Source: Boswellia sacra
Lineage: Eukaryota > Streptophyta > Magnoliopsida > Sapindales > Burseraceae
Length of the DNA: 64,000 nucleotides
Direction of reading: 5' to 3'
Assembly (NCBI GenBank): GCA_013180625.2
Contig: SNVD02011027.1
Span: 372,001-436,000 of the forward strand
The position numbers and the translations under genes are program-made. The notes under the pieces are model-generated. The model ran no database searches and was not told the origin of the DNA. It saw only the letters and a program-made list of their open reading frames with translations. This document shows positions 11,783-23,664 of the stretch, one piece after another; positions within the stretch are counted from its first letter, which is position 1; the number at the start of each line of letters is the position of its first letter.

Positions 11783-12907
11783 AATATACATAGTACTTCT
11801 TTAGCCTATCCATATTGATGGGTTCAATGAATTCATTTCCATCCATGTCTAATAAGATGATAGCTCTGTCGGACATGATCTTTCTCACAATGAACGAGCC
11901 CTCTCAGTTAGGCTTGAACTTCCCTCTAGGATCAAACATTACTAGCCTGGTCTATTTAAGGACTGACTCCCTTTCTTTGAACTTCCTTGCCTTTATTCTC
12001 TTGTTAAAGGCTCGAGTAACCCGTTTCTAATATAGTTGCATTTGATATTTGGCCTTCATTCTTTTCTCATCGATCAAGGCCAATACTTCACATTTGTTAT
12101 GAATCCACTCCCCTTCAGCAATTTCTACTTCCATCCAAACCCTTGTTGATTTCATTTCTATCTCAATTGGTAGGACCACTTCTGGGTCATACACTAATGA
12201 GAAGGGTATCATGCTTGCCAAACTTATGGGCGTTGTTTAATAACCCTATAATCCAAACAACAACTTCTCTACCCAATCTTTATATGCCTGTACCATCTTG
12301 GTCAACATCTTCCTGATGATTTTTATTGGCCTCTTCTACTGCTTCATTTGCTTGTGGTCTACATGATGATGACTTATGGTGTTCAATCCTATACCTCTCG
12401 AACAAGGCCTTAGTTTTTGCTTGAAAATGGACCCCATTATCAGTTATGACATGATATGGTATTCCAAATCTACATATGATGTTCTTTTTGATGAACTTTG
12501 CCATCTTACTTGCCCCTTGTTTACTATAGGACTCAGCTTCTATCCGCTTGGTGAAGTAGTCAATCGCGACCACCACATATCGATGCCTATTAGAGGCTGA
12601 TGGCCTTATCTCACCTATAATGTCAGTGCCCCATGCAACCAAGGGCCATAGTGCTGTCATCCCTTATAGCTTTAAGGGTGGTTGATGAATTAGATTTCTT
12701 ATCTAACATTAGTGACACCTCCTCACAAACTGGACACAATCTGTCTCCATGGTTAGCCAATAATTGCCTCGTTATTTTCTTTGCAAGTATTAGCCCATTC
12801 ATGTGTGGCCCACATATACCACCATGGATTTCTTCCATAAGCCTTCTTACGTCTTTCTCATAGACACACCTTAATTGCATCCCTTTGGTCAATCTCTTGC
12901 ACATCAC
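11783..12907 (-). pseudogene. Integrase of element A
   Basis: Integrase domain of a Ty3/gypsy polyprotein, which would insert the cDNA into the genome. Read on the minus strand from 12907: zinc-binding HHCC region (EIHGGICGPHMNG, then CPVC), then the catalytic core with D in WGTDIIGEI, D in VITDNGVHFQ and E in EAVEEANKN (DDE), then a C-terminal KARKFKE and FDPRGKFKP region at about 11930-11980 that precedes the GPF-like turn. Frameshifts and stops break it into at least three frames (around 12630, 12280 and 12025). Confidence 0.85.
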
Positions 12908-13362
12908 TCTTTGATGATAAGTAAATTGTCAGGCTAACCTTCATAACACAGCCTTATCTCCCTCGCTAGCCTCATTAGGCAAAAATGCTCTCCTCTAGAT
13001 ATCTTTTCAAGTCCTAAAACCATGGCTTTTCATCTACTTCAACCTCTATTACATTGTGTTCCATATAACAAGGACCCTATGCTTGTGATATCACTATTGG
13101 TCACACCAACAATTCTTGCGTGCTCACCCAAGCTAATGCCAATAAAGCCAATGTGTCAACCATCTAATTCTCACTTCTAGGAAGATGGGTGAGGTGTACT
13201 ACTTGAATCTGCCAATCAACTTTTGGATCTGCTCAAGGTACGATTTCGACCTTCCTCCTCATAGATCCCAATCTTCATTGGCTTAAGAGATCACCAGTTT
13301 TGAATCCCTCGACACTTCTATTTTATCAATGGCCATACCAACTACAACTTCCAATCCAAAGG
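12908..13362 (-). pseudogene. Second (plant-like) RNase H of element A, C-terminal part
   Basis: The minus strand reads FGLEVVVGMAIDKIEV and then KLVIS, continuing a second RNase H domain whose N-terminal half (NNMAEYEACAF) is at 45012-45245. The two halves were separated by insertion of element B exactly here: AAAGG at 13358-13362 is repeated at 45012-45016. The region down to 12908 links RNase H to integrase and carries several stops. A second RNase H after the retroviral-type one is a hallmark of the Tat clade. Confidence 0.85.
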
Positions 13363-15216
13363 TGTAGACATTGAATTTTTGAGGCTCGATAATAAAATGA
13401 AGATGAATGTCAAGCAAAAAAAATGATCAAAATGCCCGTGAGAGTTAAGAAGAAAAGGTAAGAAGAAGTTGGTGAAGGGCCTTGAAAAATGACACACGAT
13501 TTTGAAAAATCACAGAAACCAATCCAGAAGGAATCTGATGATGATTTATATAGCTTTGCAAGCTATGAGTGTCTAGTTTATATAAAAATTTATTGATCAT
13601 GAATCAGAGTTGAACTTGAAAAATTATACATGGTCGGGGTCAAATGGCAATTGATCGGTCGGCCATCGCATAATCTTTTTGGCCATTTGACAGCTCTTCA
13701 GCTATTGGGCAATGCCTGGCTATCCATCAGATTGTCGCTCGGCTATTTGGAGATGGCTGCTTGGCCCTTTGATGCTTATTTTTGGAAATTTGCTTAGAAA
13801 CTTTACTTTTTCATCTTCACCACTCTCCTATATAAACCCCCATCCTTCTACTTTGCAATACACACCAATTATCGAATACAATCATCTCTTCTCCCCCTTG
13901 AAAACATGCTCGAGAATTCTTTTTCAGCATAGATATTTTTTTATGCGTTCTATTACTCTAAATCCGAAAAGGGTACGTCTTGAGAGCAGAATTCTCTTCT
14001 CCCTCCCATTTTCTCTTTTATTATTCTTGCTTAGAAAAAGCATGTCTGGGGTTTAAATTTTATTCTTAGGAGCATGTCTAGGCTTATTATAAATTTTTCT
14101 AATTCAATTTATTTTGCAAGATGGATAAGCCTGTCAAGGTAAATCCTCAATCCTTCCATTTTTAGAATCATGCTTAGGAAATTATTTTCTTTGCGAATGC
14201 TGAGAATCATGATTGAGAGAACATGTCTAGAATCATTCTTAGGAGCACATGATTAGAATCATAATAGAAAAACTTATTTGCTTTGATGAATGCCAAAAAA
14301 TAGCATAAAATAGGCAAGAATTACCATTTTGCCCTTGAATATCTTGTTCAAGCTAGAATAGCTATGATCGATTTCAATTGTTTGAATTGGGCTAGAAATG
14401 CAACGATAATTGATATGAATTATGCTAGAATAGCTATAGGTAAAATTAACATGATAGAATTTATCAAAATCTAGGCTAAATGATATTAGATTATGGCTTT
14501 GTTTGATTATGAATGTATGAATATACCATGATTAAAAGTATAATTGAATGGTTGTGTAATGCCATGAAAGAAGCGTGATAAGCATTGAATAGACTCACAT
14601 GTGATGGTGAGAAATTCACTATTTATCGAGTCTCGAATTGATTGGCTTTTTTTGCATGAATATGCTTTCTATTCTTGAATGTTTTAATTGTATAAGTGAA
14701 TGAATATTTGAAATGTTAAAGTAGAATTTATTTTATTGTTGAATAACAACTATTGTAATCCTCTCCCACTTCCCCCATGTATGATAGAAATGTAATCTAT
14801 TCTCCTCTCTCTTTCTTTGTATGAATATATAACTGTCATTGATTGAATAATCATTTCACATGCCTAAAAAAGATAAAAATGGACATGTATACATAAAATG
14901 AACAACGCTAAGCGGACTAAGTAATAATACAAGATATTTCTATTTGGTATTTCCCAAGTGGAGACTGGATTTACACCTGAGCGGGTCAAAGGACTCATAT
15001 CTAACTTCCCGAACCCATCTCTGAAGGGATGAGGGTCGTTTAGGTCCTGAAGCGAGGGATTAGATTACCCTCATTCATTCCCAATTGAGTAATTGGGTGG
15101 TGACTCCTTTCTCTAGACGTGCCCATGACTCGTTTGTGTTCTCTTAAGTCTCGAAAGAGGCTTTCATGGAGTATCGCGATCGCAAACACTCTAGTGGGAT
15201 GAAAGCCCCATTCACA
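13363..15216 (+). repeat. 5' LTR of element B (Tat/Ogre-type gypsy)
   Basis: Complete LTR of 1854 bp starting TGTAGACATT and ending CCATTCACA. TATA box TATATAAA at 13829-13836 would start the genomic RNA. The same sequence, interrupted, forms B's 3' LTR, and relatives are A's two LTRs and the E fragment. B is flanked by AAAGG on both sides (13358-13362, 45012-45016). Confidence 0.9.
13829..13836 (+). promoter_or_regulatory. TATA box in B's 5' LTR
   Basis: TATATAAA followed by AACCCCCATCC; the same element is at 31564-31571 in B's 3' LTR and near 5820 on the minus strand in A's LTR, so it is conserved among copies. Confidence 0.7.
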
Positions 15217-15217
15217 A

Positions 15218-15235
15218 TGGCGACTCCACTGGGGA
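15218..15235 (+). other. Primer-binding site of element B
   Basis: TGGCGACTCCACTGGGGA lies one base after the LTR. It resembles the Arg-tRNA primer sites described for Ogre/Tat elements. Element A has TGGCAACTCCACTAGGGA in the same place (61878-61895, minus). Confidence 0.8.
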
Positions 15236-15987
15236 TAAGATGGCAATACCAAATTTTAGTACCTCGTGTTGATATAATGAGTCCTTGCATCGCTATATTG
15301 TTAAACACAATGAGCACGAAATGCCTAAACTAGCCGTGTGACAGAGAAGTCTTTGGCTCCATTCAACTCCTACATGACTCATGTTTGTCTCACCACCTTT
15401 GAGCACATACCATCAAATTAGTGTAAAAAGAGACCGATTTAAGGGGGCATCTCTTGCTCGAAGGAGCCTAGACCATCAGATCCTTGAGACTCAAGCCCAT
15501 GTAGATGACTTTAGAAATTTTCGGTAGGATGAATATCCAAAACCATGTTGAAATTCATGTCTATGGATGTAAATCTCCATGATTAGAATAAACCTCATGG
15601 AACCATGAACAAATGCCACATGTCAAGTCACCCATAAAAGAACAAAATGGGAACGTGTGCCATGAGTTAAGGTTATCATGACGTTTTGAAAACGATGTTA
15701 TAATAATCATAAGGAATCCAACATCAACATCAATGTTAGAATTAGGAGAGAGGATCTCACATTCCTACATCCCATGATGACGTCTTAGGAATGGGACGAA
15801 AAAACCTAAGAAAGAGACTTGGCCTCACGTGTCTGGGAGGAATAAGGTTGGAAGGTGTCTATGCCATTGTATGCACATGCATCATATCATGCATACATGC
15901 ATGCATGCATGGCATCAACACCTTTTTTTTGTAGCCATTATTGCTTGGGTTAGACGAGGTGGTTGTTTAATAAGACAAGAAGACTCG
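15236..15987 (+). other. Untranslated leader of element B
   Basis: About 750 bp between the primer site and gag. No gene. It contains a CATG-rich stretch at about 15868-15912 (repeats of ATGC/CATG) that is also present, reversed, in A (about 61165-61205). Confidence 0.6.
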
Positions 15988-17857
15988 ATGGCAGCATGCA
16001 ATAACAATAATGTCGAAATAGCCCAGTTGAGAGCTGGCATGACCACACTTCAGAAACAAATGGCTTAACTCATTGAAGCACTCCAAAATGGGCCTAATCG
16101 CATGAATCAGTCGCCACCCGAGGGTAATGGTGATGGTGATGGTGATGGTGAGACTAATCAAGGCAAAAATAGAGAGAAAAGCACAATTAACTGCGAAGAA
16201 CCTGAATCGATCAAGTAGTTGGCCAAAGACATGGAGAATGTCCAGTCCTTTTTGAAGTAGAAGGGGCTGAAGGGGTTCGAAGACCTAGATGACATCTTTC
16301 TTATAGGAGACCAAGATTTGTTTCTAAAGTTTCATATGCTAGACTTGCCAAAATTCAATAGAGAGGGGAATCCCAAAACACATTTGAGACAATATGCAGC
16401 CATCATGGCCACCACTCCTTTGACGAAAGAGCAGATTTTGAAGTACTTCATGGTATCCTTAGAAGACGATGCGATAGCATGGTGTCACGACATCCCAAAA
16501 ATAGTTCGAGAAGATTAGGAGGAACTTTCTAAACAATTCATGGAATAGTACCGCCATAATACCCAACTGTGGGTAACGTTAAGGGATTTGGAGACAACCA
16601 AACAAAAGCCAAATGAGACGTTCTCAAAGTATCTAGTTCGTTGGAGGGCCAAAGCTGCCAAGATGACCACGAGGCTCGTGGAGAAGGACTAGGTCCAGAT
16701 GGTGATCAATGGAGCCCGTGCTTTCATCAGTGATAGACTGGCAGGTTTTCCTGTCAAAACATTTGAAGATTATATGACTTAGGCATCCAAATAAAAGAAT
16801 TAGAGTCTAGACAGAAGAGAAGTACTCATGGATACCCTCGAAGAAGTCAATGGCAGTACCACTAACTTGGTGGGCCTACCATGAAGCATGTAGAGGTGAA
16901 GGCAGTTGCCCCACAAAGAACGTTCAATCATCTAGGAAGACCACTTTCCAAAACCTTTGCAAAGTTGAGAGCCAAAGGGATCTTGAAGCCATTACCATTA
17001 AGAGAGCTTCCAAATCCATCGCCAAGGAATTAGAGGCATCACAAGAAATGTCAATTCCATCAAATGATTGGTCATAAGACTAATGATTGCACTCACCTTT
17101 ACCATAAGATTAAGGATTTGATTGACAACGGCTAGATTTTTGGCCCAAAAACATATGAGCCCAACACAAGGAGCAAGCCTTTGCCCAATTACAGTCAGAT
17201 ACCTCTTTTATCGGCCAGTATGATTGGGTCGGGCTTGACTAAGGAGCAAGTCATGAATTCCTTTGAGGAATGTAGATCAAGCAGGGCTGAGAGAGCCAAG
17301 AGAAGAGAGAAGTACAAGTTAGAATAATCCATTAGAAGGGTGGTCTCAATAAAGAAGCCAAAAGTTAGAAAGCCTAAAGAAGAAGAGCCCAAGGAGATCA
17401 TTGAGAGGGTGGAAGATAAGCCTATTCCTTTGGCAGCCAAGATTCACACCAAGAAAGGTGGATGGACCAATATTGCAATGAAGGGAGTCAAGCAAAACTT
17501 AAAACCCAAACTTGTGAATCTTAGTGACCAAGAAGAACAAAAGCCCCAAGAGAATAAAGAAGAAGAAGTGACACCCATCAAGAAGAAGCTCACGTCATCA
17601 AGCTCGTTTGCCAAGAAGTGGATGGCTAGAAAAGGGGCTAGAAAAGGCTTACCACATAGGAGACACCAGGTGAAAAAGGGTAGTGAAGCTAGGAAAGGGA
17701 AGCGAGATGAGAGTCTTGTGAGGAGAGAAAGCTTGCCTAGAAGATGTAAGGAAGTGAGAGTCATGGGAATTTGGGATGACATCCCTCAAGTTAAAACCCT
17801 CCTAAACTTTTGGGCCGACTTTAGTAGTGATGACGAAGAAGAGATGGGAATTGAGGG
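15988..17857 (+). pseudogene. gag of element B, first part
   Basis: Tat-type gag. ATG at 15988 opens a short coiled stretch (VEIAQLRAGMTTLQKQM), then the capsid-like core LPKFNREGNPKTHLRQYAA at about 16345-16400 and EDDAIAWCHDIPKIV, then SKYLVRWRAKAA. A zinc-knuckle-like stretch (HxxxGHxxxDC) lies at about 17060-17090, then a Lys/Glu-rich tail (17340-17850). At least seven in-frame stops, mostly TAG where Gln or Trp is expected (for example 16516, where A has Trp), plus frameshifts, make it inactive. The frame is interrupted at about 17857 by the organelle-like block. Confidence 0.8.
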
Positions 17858-18780
17858 CATGATTTTTTTGTTATAGATTTCTCGTCGATTCTTCAGGTTT
17901 TTCGGTCTGATCGACCGATCGTCGCTAATCATTGCGATTGGCCAAAGACTAAAGCGAAGAGTGAAAGAGATGGGTCTTGATTTTCTTCTCGCTATATTGG
18001 TTCCTCGATCAACTATCTACATCTACCTCTGAAGAAAGAAGTCAGAGCGTTCATTCTCTCTTTCTCTCTTTTAACTGCGGAGCATGGTCAACCAGAAATT
18101 ATTATGTTCGCGATTCTTCATATAACTCATTTTGTGAAACAAAAGAATTACTGAGTCAGAGAACCATCCGAAACTGGACAGAGGACAGCAGCAGGAGAAG
18201 AGCTAGCAGCTGATACCATGGATATGCAGGTAGACGTCTTGTTCGATTACGAAGAAAGGCCGAGTGGAAGGGGGCAGTGGGATTCGAACCCTCGGTAAAC
18301 AAAAGCCTAGCCTTTTGACAACCTTACTAATAGAAAGGGGAAAGATGCGCTCAAGCATGCGAAGAAAGCTCTTCTTTTTTTTTCTTCCATTTGATGTGAA
18401 CTCATTTCGATAATTAGTTCAGTAATGATTTGGAATGCAAGGGATATCCCATTGGAACCATTGAACGCCGCCATCAACTCCCATCCGAAGGGGCAACCAA
18501 AGCCGGTGGTCTTTACTTTAGTTCATCGAGTCCTTCTGCGACTTATTGCGACCCGCCCAGATCGACGAGTCCACTGGCATCTGGAGCAGTATATGTAACT
18601 GAAAGATATGCCACCAATCTTGCTTCTAAGCTCTTGATTCACTAGATGACGTCAGAGTCCAGATAGACTGAACTCAATTGAAAGACGGAGCGCTGGCCAC
18701 TAAATCAGTCTGATCTATCTAAACGATTCTTGTTGCGGGTAATTTTTATTTTTGTCCAGCCGGCAATGCCTCAGCTTCAA
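17858..18780. other. Organelle-like DNA block inside B's gag (candidate NUMT)
   Basis: About 920 bp that interrupts gag: comparison with A's gag (about 48080-48120, minus) shows continuous coding sequence there, while B leaves it at about 17857 and returns at about 18781 with AAAACACTCAAGGGCAAG. The block is richer in G+C than its surroundings, lacks retroelement features, and has the texture of plant mitochondrial intergenic DNA, including a tRNA T-arm-like GGTTCGAATCCCAC on the minus strand (about 18278-18291). I see no complete gene. No clear target duplication is visible. The mitochondrial origin is my inference from sequence style. Confidence 0.5.
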
Positions 18781-19160
18781 AAAACACTCAAGGGCAAGAG
18801 AGAGAATGTCTAAGGAGTGGTAGATTTTGCCATGAGAAGGAAAAGGGGAAACCAACTGAGAACACAGTTGAGAAAGGCAAAGAAGTTACTAATGAAGAAG
18901 CTAAAGAAGAAGAGGATCAAATGATCAAACAATTGAAGAAAACTCAAGCAAATGCTAGCATTTGGGATCTACTTATACATCCCAAAAACATAGAGAAGCC
19001 ATGACAAAGCCTTGGCAGAGTAGAGATATCGATGGCTGCCACTACTAGTGAAATGCTGACAACTTTGATTAGAGGAACACCCAAAGGGGTAAGAGAAAGA
19101 AGAGAAATCACCTTTACAGATGAAGATCTACCATTCGAATGAAGAAATCATAATAAGCCA
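18781..19160 (+). pseudogene. gag/protease linker of element B
   Basis: Resumes the gag C-terminal region after the inserted block: Lys- and Gln-rich coiled sequence (KELQAN-like, about 18880-18960), then a conserved RGTPKGVRERREITFTDEDL-like region at about 19070-19135 that precedes protease, as in A (about 47745-47830). Contains stops. Confidence 0.6.
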
Positions 19161-19480
19161 TTGTTCATCACCTTAGAGATTGGTGGAAAAATGCCTCCTT
19201 GTGTCATGGTGGATGATGGGTCCTCCATCAATATTATGCCTATGAAGATATTGCACAAGTATGGAGTTAGTGAAGATGAGCTTGAGCCTTGTAAGATGGT
19301 GATCAGAGCTTATGATGATTCGAAGAGAAGTTCCATAGGAATCTTCAAAGCTTTAGTGAAGATGAGACCCATCGAAGTTATGATAGAATTCACAGTCCTT
19401 GACATTCCGGTCACATTTGCTGCCTTGTTGGGACGAGCATGGTTTTATCCACTTGGTGGAGTTGCTTCCACCTTGCATTA
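19161..19480 (+). pseudogene. Aspartic protease of element B
   Basis: Retropepsin-like domain: VDDGSSINIMPMKIL around residues 17-31 of the frame starting at 19161 holds the catalytic Asp and the following Gly-Ser; LLGRAWF near the C-terminus (about 19424-19445) is the conserved second signature. It would cut the gag-pol polyprotein. A stop (TAG) at 19479 ends the frame, followed by KIxFNMDGEIVTIH, which continues the polyprotein. Confidence 0.8.
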
Positions 19481-19496
19481 GAAAATCTGATTCAAC

Positions 19497-20335
19497 ATGG
19501 ATGGGGAGATCGTAACCATTCATGTAGCCTCAACAATTTCACCAGTTGCTTTAAGTGTGAAGGTTGGAGAAATACCTTACATGGGTGGCTTTCAAGTAGC
19601 CATGATTGACAAAGTCAGCCAAATCATTGCTAGAATAATGAAGAAACAGGGGTACATGCTAGGAACTGGGCTTGGGAGAAATGGATACAGCCTACCATCT
19701 TTTTCAAACTTCAAAGGTTAGACCTCTAGAAGAGGTTTGGGGAAAAAGAAGATGTTGAGCCTAAGAAAGGGAAATTCATCAAATTTGTCAAAGCCCAAGA
19801 TACGAAGTATGCAAGAGTTGTAGAACCACAGGTTTTCAAGGGAATGCTGAAGCCTGAATTTGATATCTTCAAATATATCCATCAGGCAAGAGTTTTCAAC
19901 TAGGATGATGTGGTGGGAGAGAAGGAGAAGATGACCATTAGGGAGGAGAAGCCTCAAGAACAAGGACCGCCAACGGATCCCTCCTTCGACCTTGCTGCTT
20001 TTATCAAAGAAGGAATTAAAAGTGTATTTTATGAAGATGTGTTTACACCTAACCTCTTCGAAGAAGAGGACATTGTTTACGTTTCAAAGTTTAATGCAAT
20101 AAAGAACAATTTTGCTTACTTGTTTGATGTCTTTCCTAATGGCATTGTGCATCATAATTTGCATTTCACTAGCATATTTGGAATTCATACCATTCAAGCT
20201 AATGACATTAATCTTGTACAATGGAAAAACCTAAGAACATATGCATTGCACTTGATACAACTCCTGAAGAGAGAGAAAAAATTTGAAAAACTATTAAAGT
20301 AACATAAACAAGTCTTCGTTTGGTCCTATGATGAC
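19497..20335 (+). pseudogene. Protease-RT linker of element B with G-patch-like motif
   Basis: Linker between protease and RT. At about 19650-19690 it reads KKQGYMLGTGLGRNG, matching the G-patch pattern (GYxxGxGLG), a nucleic-acid-binding motif found after the protease in some retroviruses and plant gypsy elements. The following ~600 bp (to 20300) encode an acidic region with FTSIFGIHTIQANDI that has a counterpart in A (46680-46900). Frameshift and stop at about 19720. Confidence 0.6.
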
Positions 20336-21165
20336 ATGCTTGGAATCGACAGAAGCAACTCTGAGCATACAATCCTGACTTATCCACATATGAAATCGGT
20401 TAAGCAGAGGTTAAGAAGAATGAGGCCTGAGTGGGCTCAGAAAATCAAAGAGGAAGTCTCTAAAAAAATTGAAGCCAAGTTTCTAGAAGTGGTGAAGTAT
20501 CCAAAATGGTTAGCCAACATTGTGCCAGTACCAAAGAAGGATGGAAGGTTCCGAATGTGTGTGGATTACTAAGACTTGAACAAGGACTCATCAAAGGATG
20601 ATTTTCTTTTGCCTCACATCGATGTGTTGGTAGATAGAGCTGCCATCAGTGTGATGTTCTCTTTTATAGATGGATTTTTTTGGATACAATCAGATAATGA
20701 TGGCCAATGAAGATAAGATGAAGACAACCTTCATTATAGAATAGGGAACTTATTGCTACAAGGTAGTGCCCTTCGATTTGAAGAATCGGGGGCTACTTAC
20801 CAACAAATGGCGACAACGCTATTCAACAATATGAGTCATAAGAAGATAGAAGTTTATGCGGATGACATGATGGTGAAGTTCGAGACTCGAGAGGGTCACT
20901 TTGAAGCCTTAGAAAAATTCCTAGAAAAGGTGAAGAAATACAAGCTATGGCTAAATTCAAAAAAGTATGCCTTCGGAGTTACCTTGGGAAGTTGCTGGGG
21001 CTTGTAATTGGCAAGAAAGGGATAGAAGTGGATCCACACAAGGTGAAAGCCATTACGGAGATGCCATCACCTAAGATTGAAAAAGAAGTCTGAGGGTTTC
21101 TTGGGAAAATCCATTATATCAGTTAGTTCATCTCTAAATTGATAACTGTTTATGCACCGATTTTT
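20336..21165 (+). pseudogene. Reverse transcriptase of element B
   Basis: RT domain of a Ty3/gypsy pol. Seen: KQRLRRMRPEWAQKIKEEV entry region, VVKYPKWLANIVPVPKKDG, RMCVDY (20552-20572, followed by a stop), and the catalytic YADD in EVYADDMMVK at about 20850-20880. The downstream thumb region (GVTLGSC, then VIGKKGIEVDPHKVKAI) is frame-shifted near 21000. Several TAA/TAG stops; inactive. Confidence 0.85.
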
Positions 21166-21600
21166 AAACTTTTGAAGAAGGATTAGCTGGTAAAATGGAA
21201 TGATCAGTGCCAAGAAGCGATCGAAAGGATTAAGAGGTACTTCCAGAACCCACCGATTTTGAAACTGTCAAAACCTGGGAAAAATTTAATTCTTTACCTG
21301 GCTCTCGAAGAGAAGGCCATTAGTGCTATACTAGCACAAGAAGACAATAAAGGTGTAGAGCACCCCATCTATTATCTTAATAAGAAGCTACTACCATACA
21401 AAATGAATGTAGAGAAAATGTGTTTGGCCATAGTTTGGCTGTCAAAGAAATTGAGGCACTACTTTTAGTCTTACAAAATTAAGGCTGTCTCGAAGGAGGA
21501 TTCGATGAAGTATCTTTATGAGACACAAGTATTGATGGGGAAACTAGCAAGATATTTGGTATAGTTATCAGAATTTGATGTTTACTATGTCACCAAGAAG
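21166..21600 (+). pseudogene. Retroviral-type RNase H of element B
   Basis: Continues from RT: LILYLALEEKAISAILAQED and HPIYYLNKKLLPYKMNVEKM (21290-21420) match the RNase H that removes RNA from the RNA:DNA hybrid. Stop at about 21466 after LRHYF. Confidence 0.75.
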
Positions 21601-22116
21601 GTGGTGAAAGGAAGAATAATAGCAGAATTCTTGGCTATGAACTCGGTTGATGACGATGAACCATGGGAGTTGGAGTTACCAGATGAACATCTGGGGATAA
21701 TCTCAATAATGGGATGGAGAATGTTCTTTGATGGAGCTGCTAATCACAATGGTGCTAGGATAGGAGTTATTCTAGTATCACCGACTGAGGAAGTCATTCC
21801 CTTAGTAAAAAATTTAGAGTTTAGAGTCACCAATAATATGGCCGAATATGAAGCTTGTACCTTTGGTTTAGAGATTGTAATCGCTATGGGCACTGACAAA
21901 GTGGAAGTAATGGGAGATCCAAAATTAGTCATCTCTCAAGCCAAAGAAGATTAGGATTTAAGAGAAGGGAAGTTAAAACCCTACCTTGAACATGTTAGAA
22001 GACTGATCAGGAGATTCAAGCAATGTACCTTGGCTCATCTTCCTAGAAGTGAGAATCAGATGGCTGAAACATTGGCTTCATTGGCATCAGTATGGGCAAG
22101 CACATAAGAATTATCG
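21601..22116 (+). pseudogene. Second (plant-like) RNase H of element B
   Basis: The frame from 21601 reads WRMFFDGAANHNGARIGVIL (first catalytic Asp in FFDGA), NNMAEYEACTFGLE (catalytic Glu), and VMGDPKLVISQAKED (catalytic Asp region), then after a TAG at 21952, LPRSENQMAETLASLAS. This is the archaeal/plant-type RNase H known as a second copy in Tat-clade elements. Undisrupted for about 117 residues. Confidence 0.85.
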
Positions 22117-23438
22117 GTGAGACCAATAGTGATATCAGAAGCATGGGATGCTTGTTATATGGAACCTTATGTAATAGAGATCCAAGTAGATGAGAAGCCA
22201 TGGTTTTACGACTTAAAGAAATATCTAGAACATAGGAGTTTGCCTACGGAGGCCAAAGAGAAGGACAGGGCTGTGTTACGTAAGCTAGCCAAACAATGTA
22301 CTTGTCATCACTAGATGATGTACAAAAGAATGCCGAAAGGGATGCAACTAAGGTGTGTGGATGAGAAAGAAGCAAGGAGACTTATGAAAGAAATCCATAG
22401 TGGTGTATATGGGCCACACATGAATGAGCTAGTGCTTGCAAAGAAGATTATGAGGTAAGGATTTTACTAGCTAACTATGAAGACAGATTGTGTTTGATTT
22501 GTGAAGAAGTGTTCCTAGTGCCAAATTAATGAAAACTTGATCCATCAACCACCCTTGGAGCTATAGGGGATGACTGCACTATAGCCCTTTGCTACAAGGG
22601 GTATCGATATTATAGGAAAAATAAGGTCGTCAGCCCCTAATGGGCATCGATATGTGGTTGTCGTGATCGACTACTTTACCAAATGGATAGAAACTGAGTC
22701 CTATACTAAGTTAGGGGTGAAGCAAATGACGGAGTTCATTGAGAAGAACATCATATGTAGATTTATACCATACCATATCGTGACTGACAATTGGGCTCAT
22801 TTTCAAGCCTAGATTATGGCTTTGCTCGAGAAGTACAGAATTGAACACCATAAGTCGTCTTTATACTAGCCATAAGCCAATGGGGCGACAGAAGCAGCTA
22901 ATAAGAACCTCAAGAGGATGTTGATCAAGGTGGTACAGACACATAAAGATTGGTAAAGAAGTTGCTGTTTGTGTTATGGGGTTATAGAATAATGCCCAGA
23001 AGTTCGACCGACATAATGCCATTCTCATTGGTATGTGGTTCAGAAGCGGTCCTACCAATTGAGATATAAATAAAATCGACAATAGTTCTGATTGAAGCAG
23101 AAGTTCTTGAAGAGGAGTGGATTTGTAATAGATATGAAAAATTGGCCTTGATTGATGAGAAAAGAATGAAGGCTAGGTATCACATGCAGCTATACCAGAA
23201 ACGAGTTGCTCGAGCTTTTAACAAAAGAATAAAGGCAAGGAAATTCAAAGAGGGAGAGATGGTCCTCAAGCAAGCAAGACCAGTTAGGTTTGATCCAAGA
23301 GGGAAGTTTAAACCCAGTTGGGAGGGTCCATTTGTTGTGATGAAGGCATGTCTGGTAGAGCCTTCATTTTATCAGATATGAGGGAATGAGTTCATTGAGG
23401 CCATCAATATAGATAGGTTGAAGAAATATTATGTATAA
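22117..23438 (+). pseudogene. Integrase of element B
   Basis: HHCC zinc region (EIHSGVYGPHMNE at about 22389-22430), catalytic core with D in DIIGKI (about 22611-22625), D in VTDNWAHFQA (about 22780-22810) and E in ATEAANKNL (about 22885-22911), then the C-terminal RFDPRGKFKPSWEGPFVV (about 23287-23337) with the GPF motif. Broken by stops (22312 TAG, 22810 TAG) and frameshifts. The terminal frame KKYYV ends at 23438. Confidence 0.85.
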
Positions 23439-23664
23439 AGAAAAGGTGACAGGAAAATTGATTAATCAAAAAATAAAAAATGGCTGATTAATGACAGGAG
23501 TTGTATCATTGTGCACATATTGTTCGAAGAACAAAGATTGCACTTTTATTAATGAAATGAAACTGTTTGGAACAAATATGCGTTTTGGAATGTCTTATTA
23601 TTTTGCATAACAACAGAAAGGAAACATTGAACATCTAGGCCAATCAAGGAACTAATATTATTAC
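23439..23664. other. Convergent 3' region between B's pol and antisense genes
   Basis: Short AT-rich spacer with TTATTAATGAAATG (about 23540) shared with the matching spacer in A. Transcripts of gag-pol and of the antisense genes would meet here. Confidence 0.4.

Noticed and set aside
18247..18335. tRNA gene in the organelle-like block (T-arm-like GGTTCGAATCCCAC on the minus strand)
   Set aside because: Only the T-arm is convincing; one stem pair is mismatched, and no matching acceptor strand or anticodon arm could be drawn.
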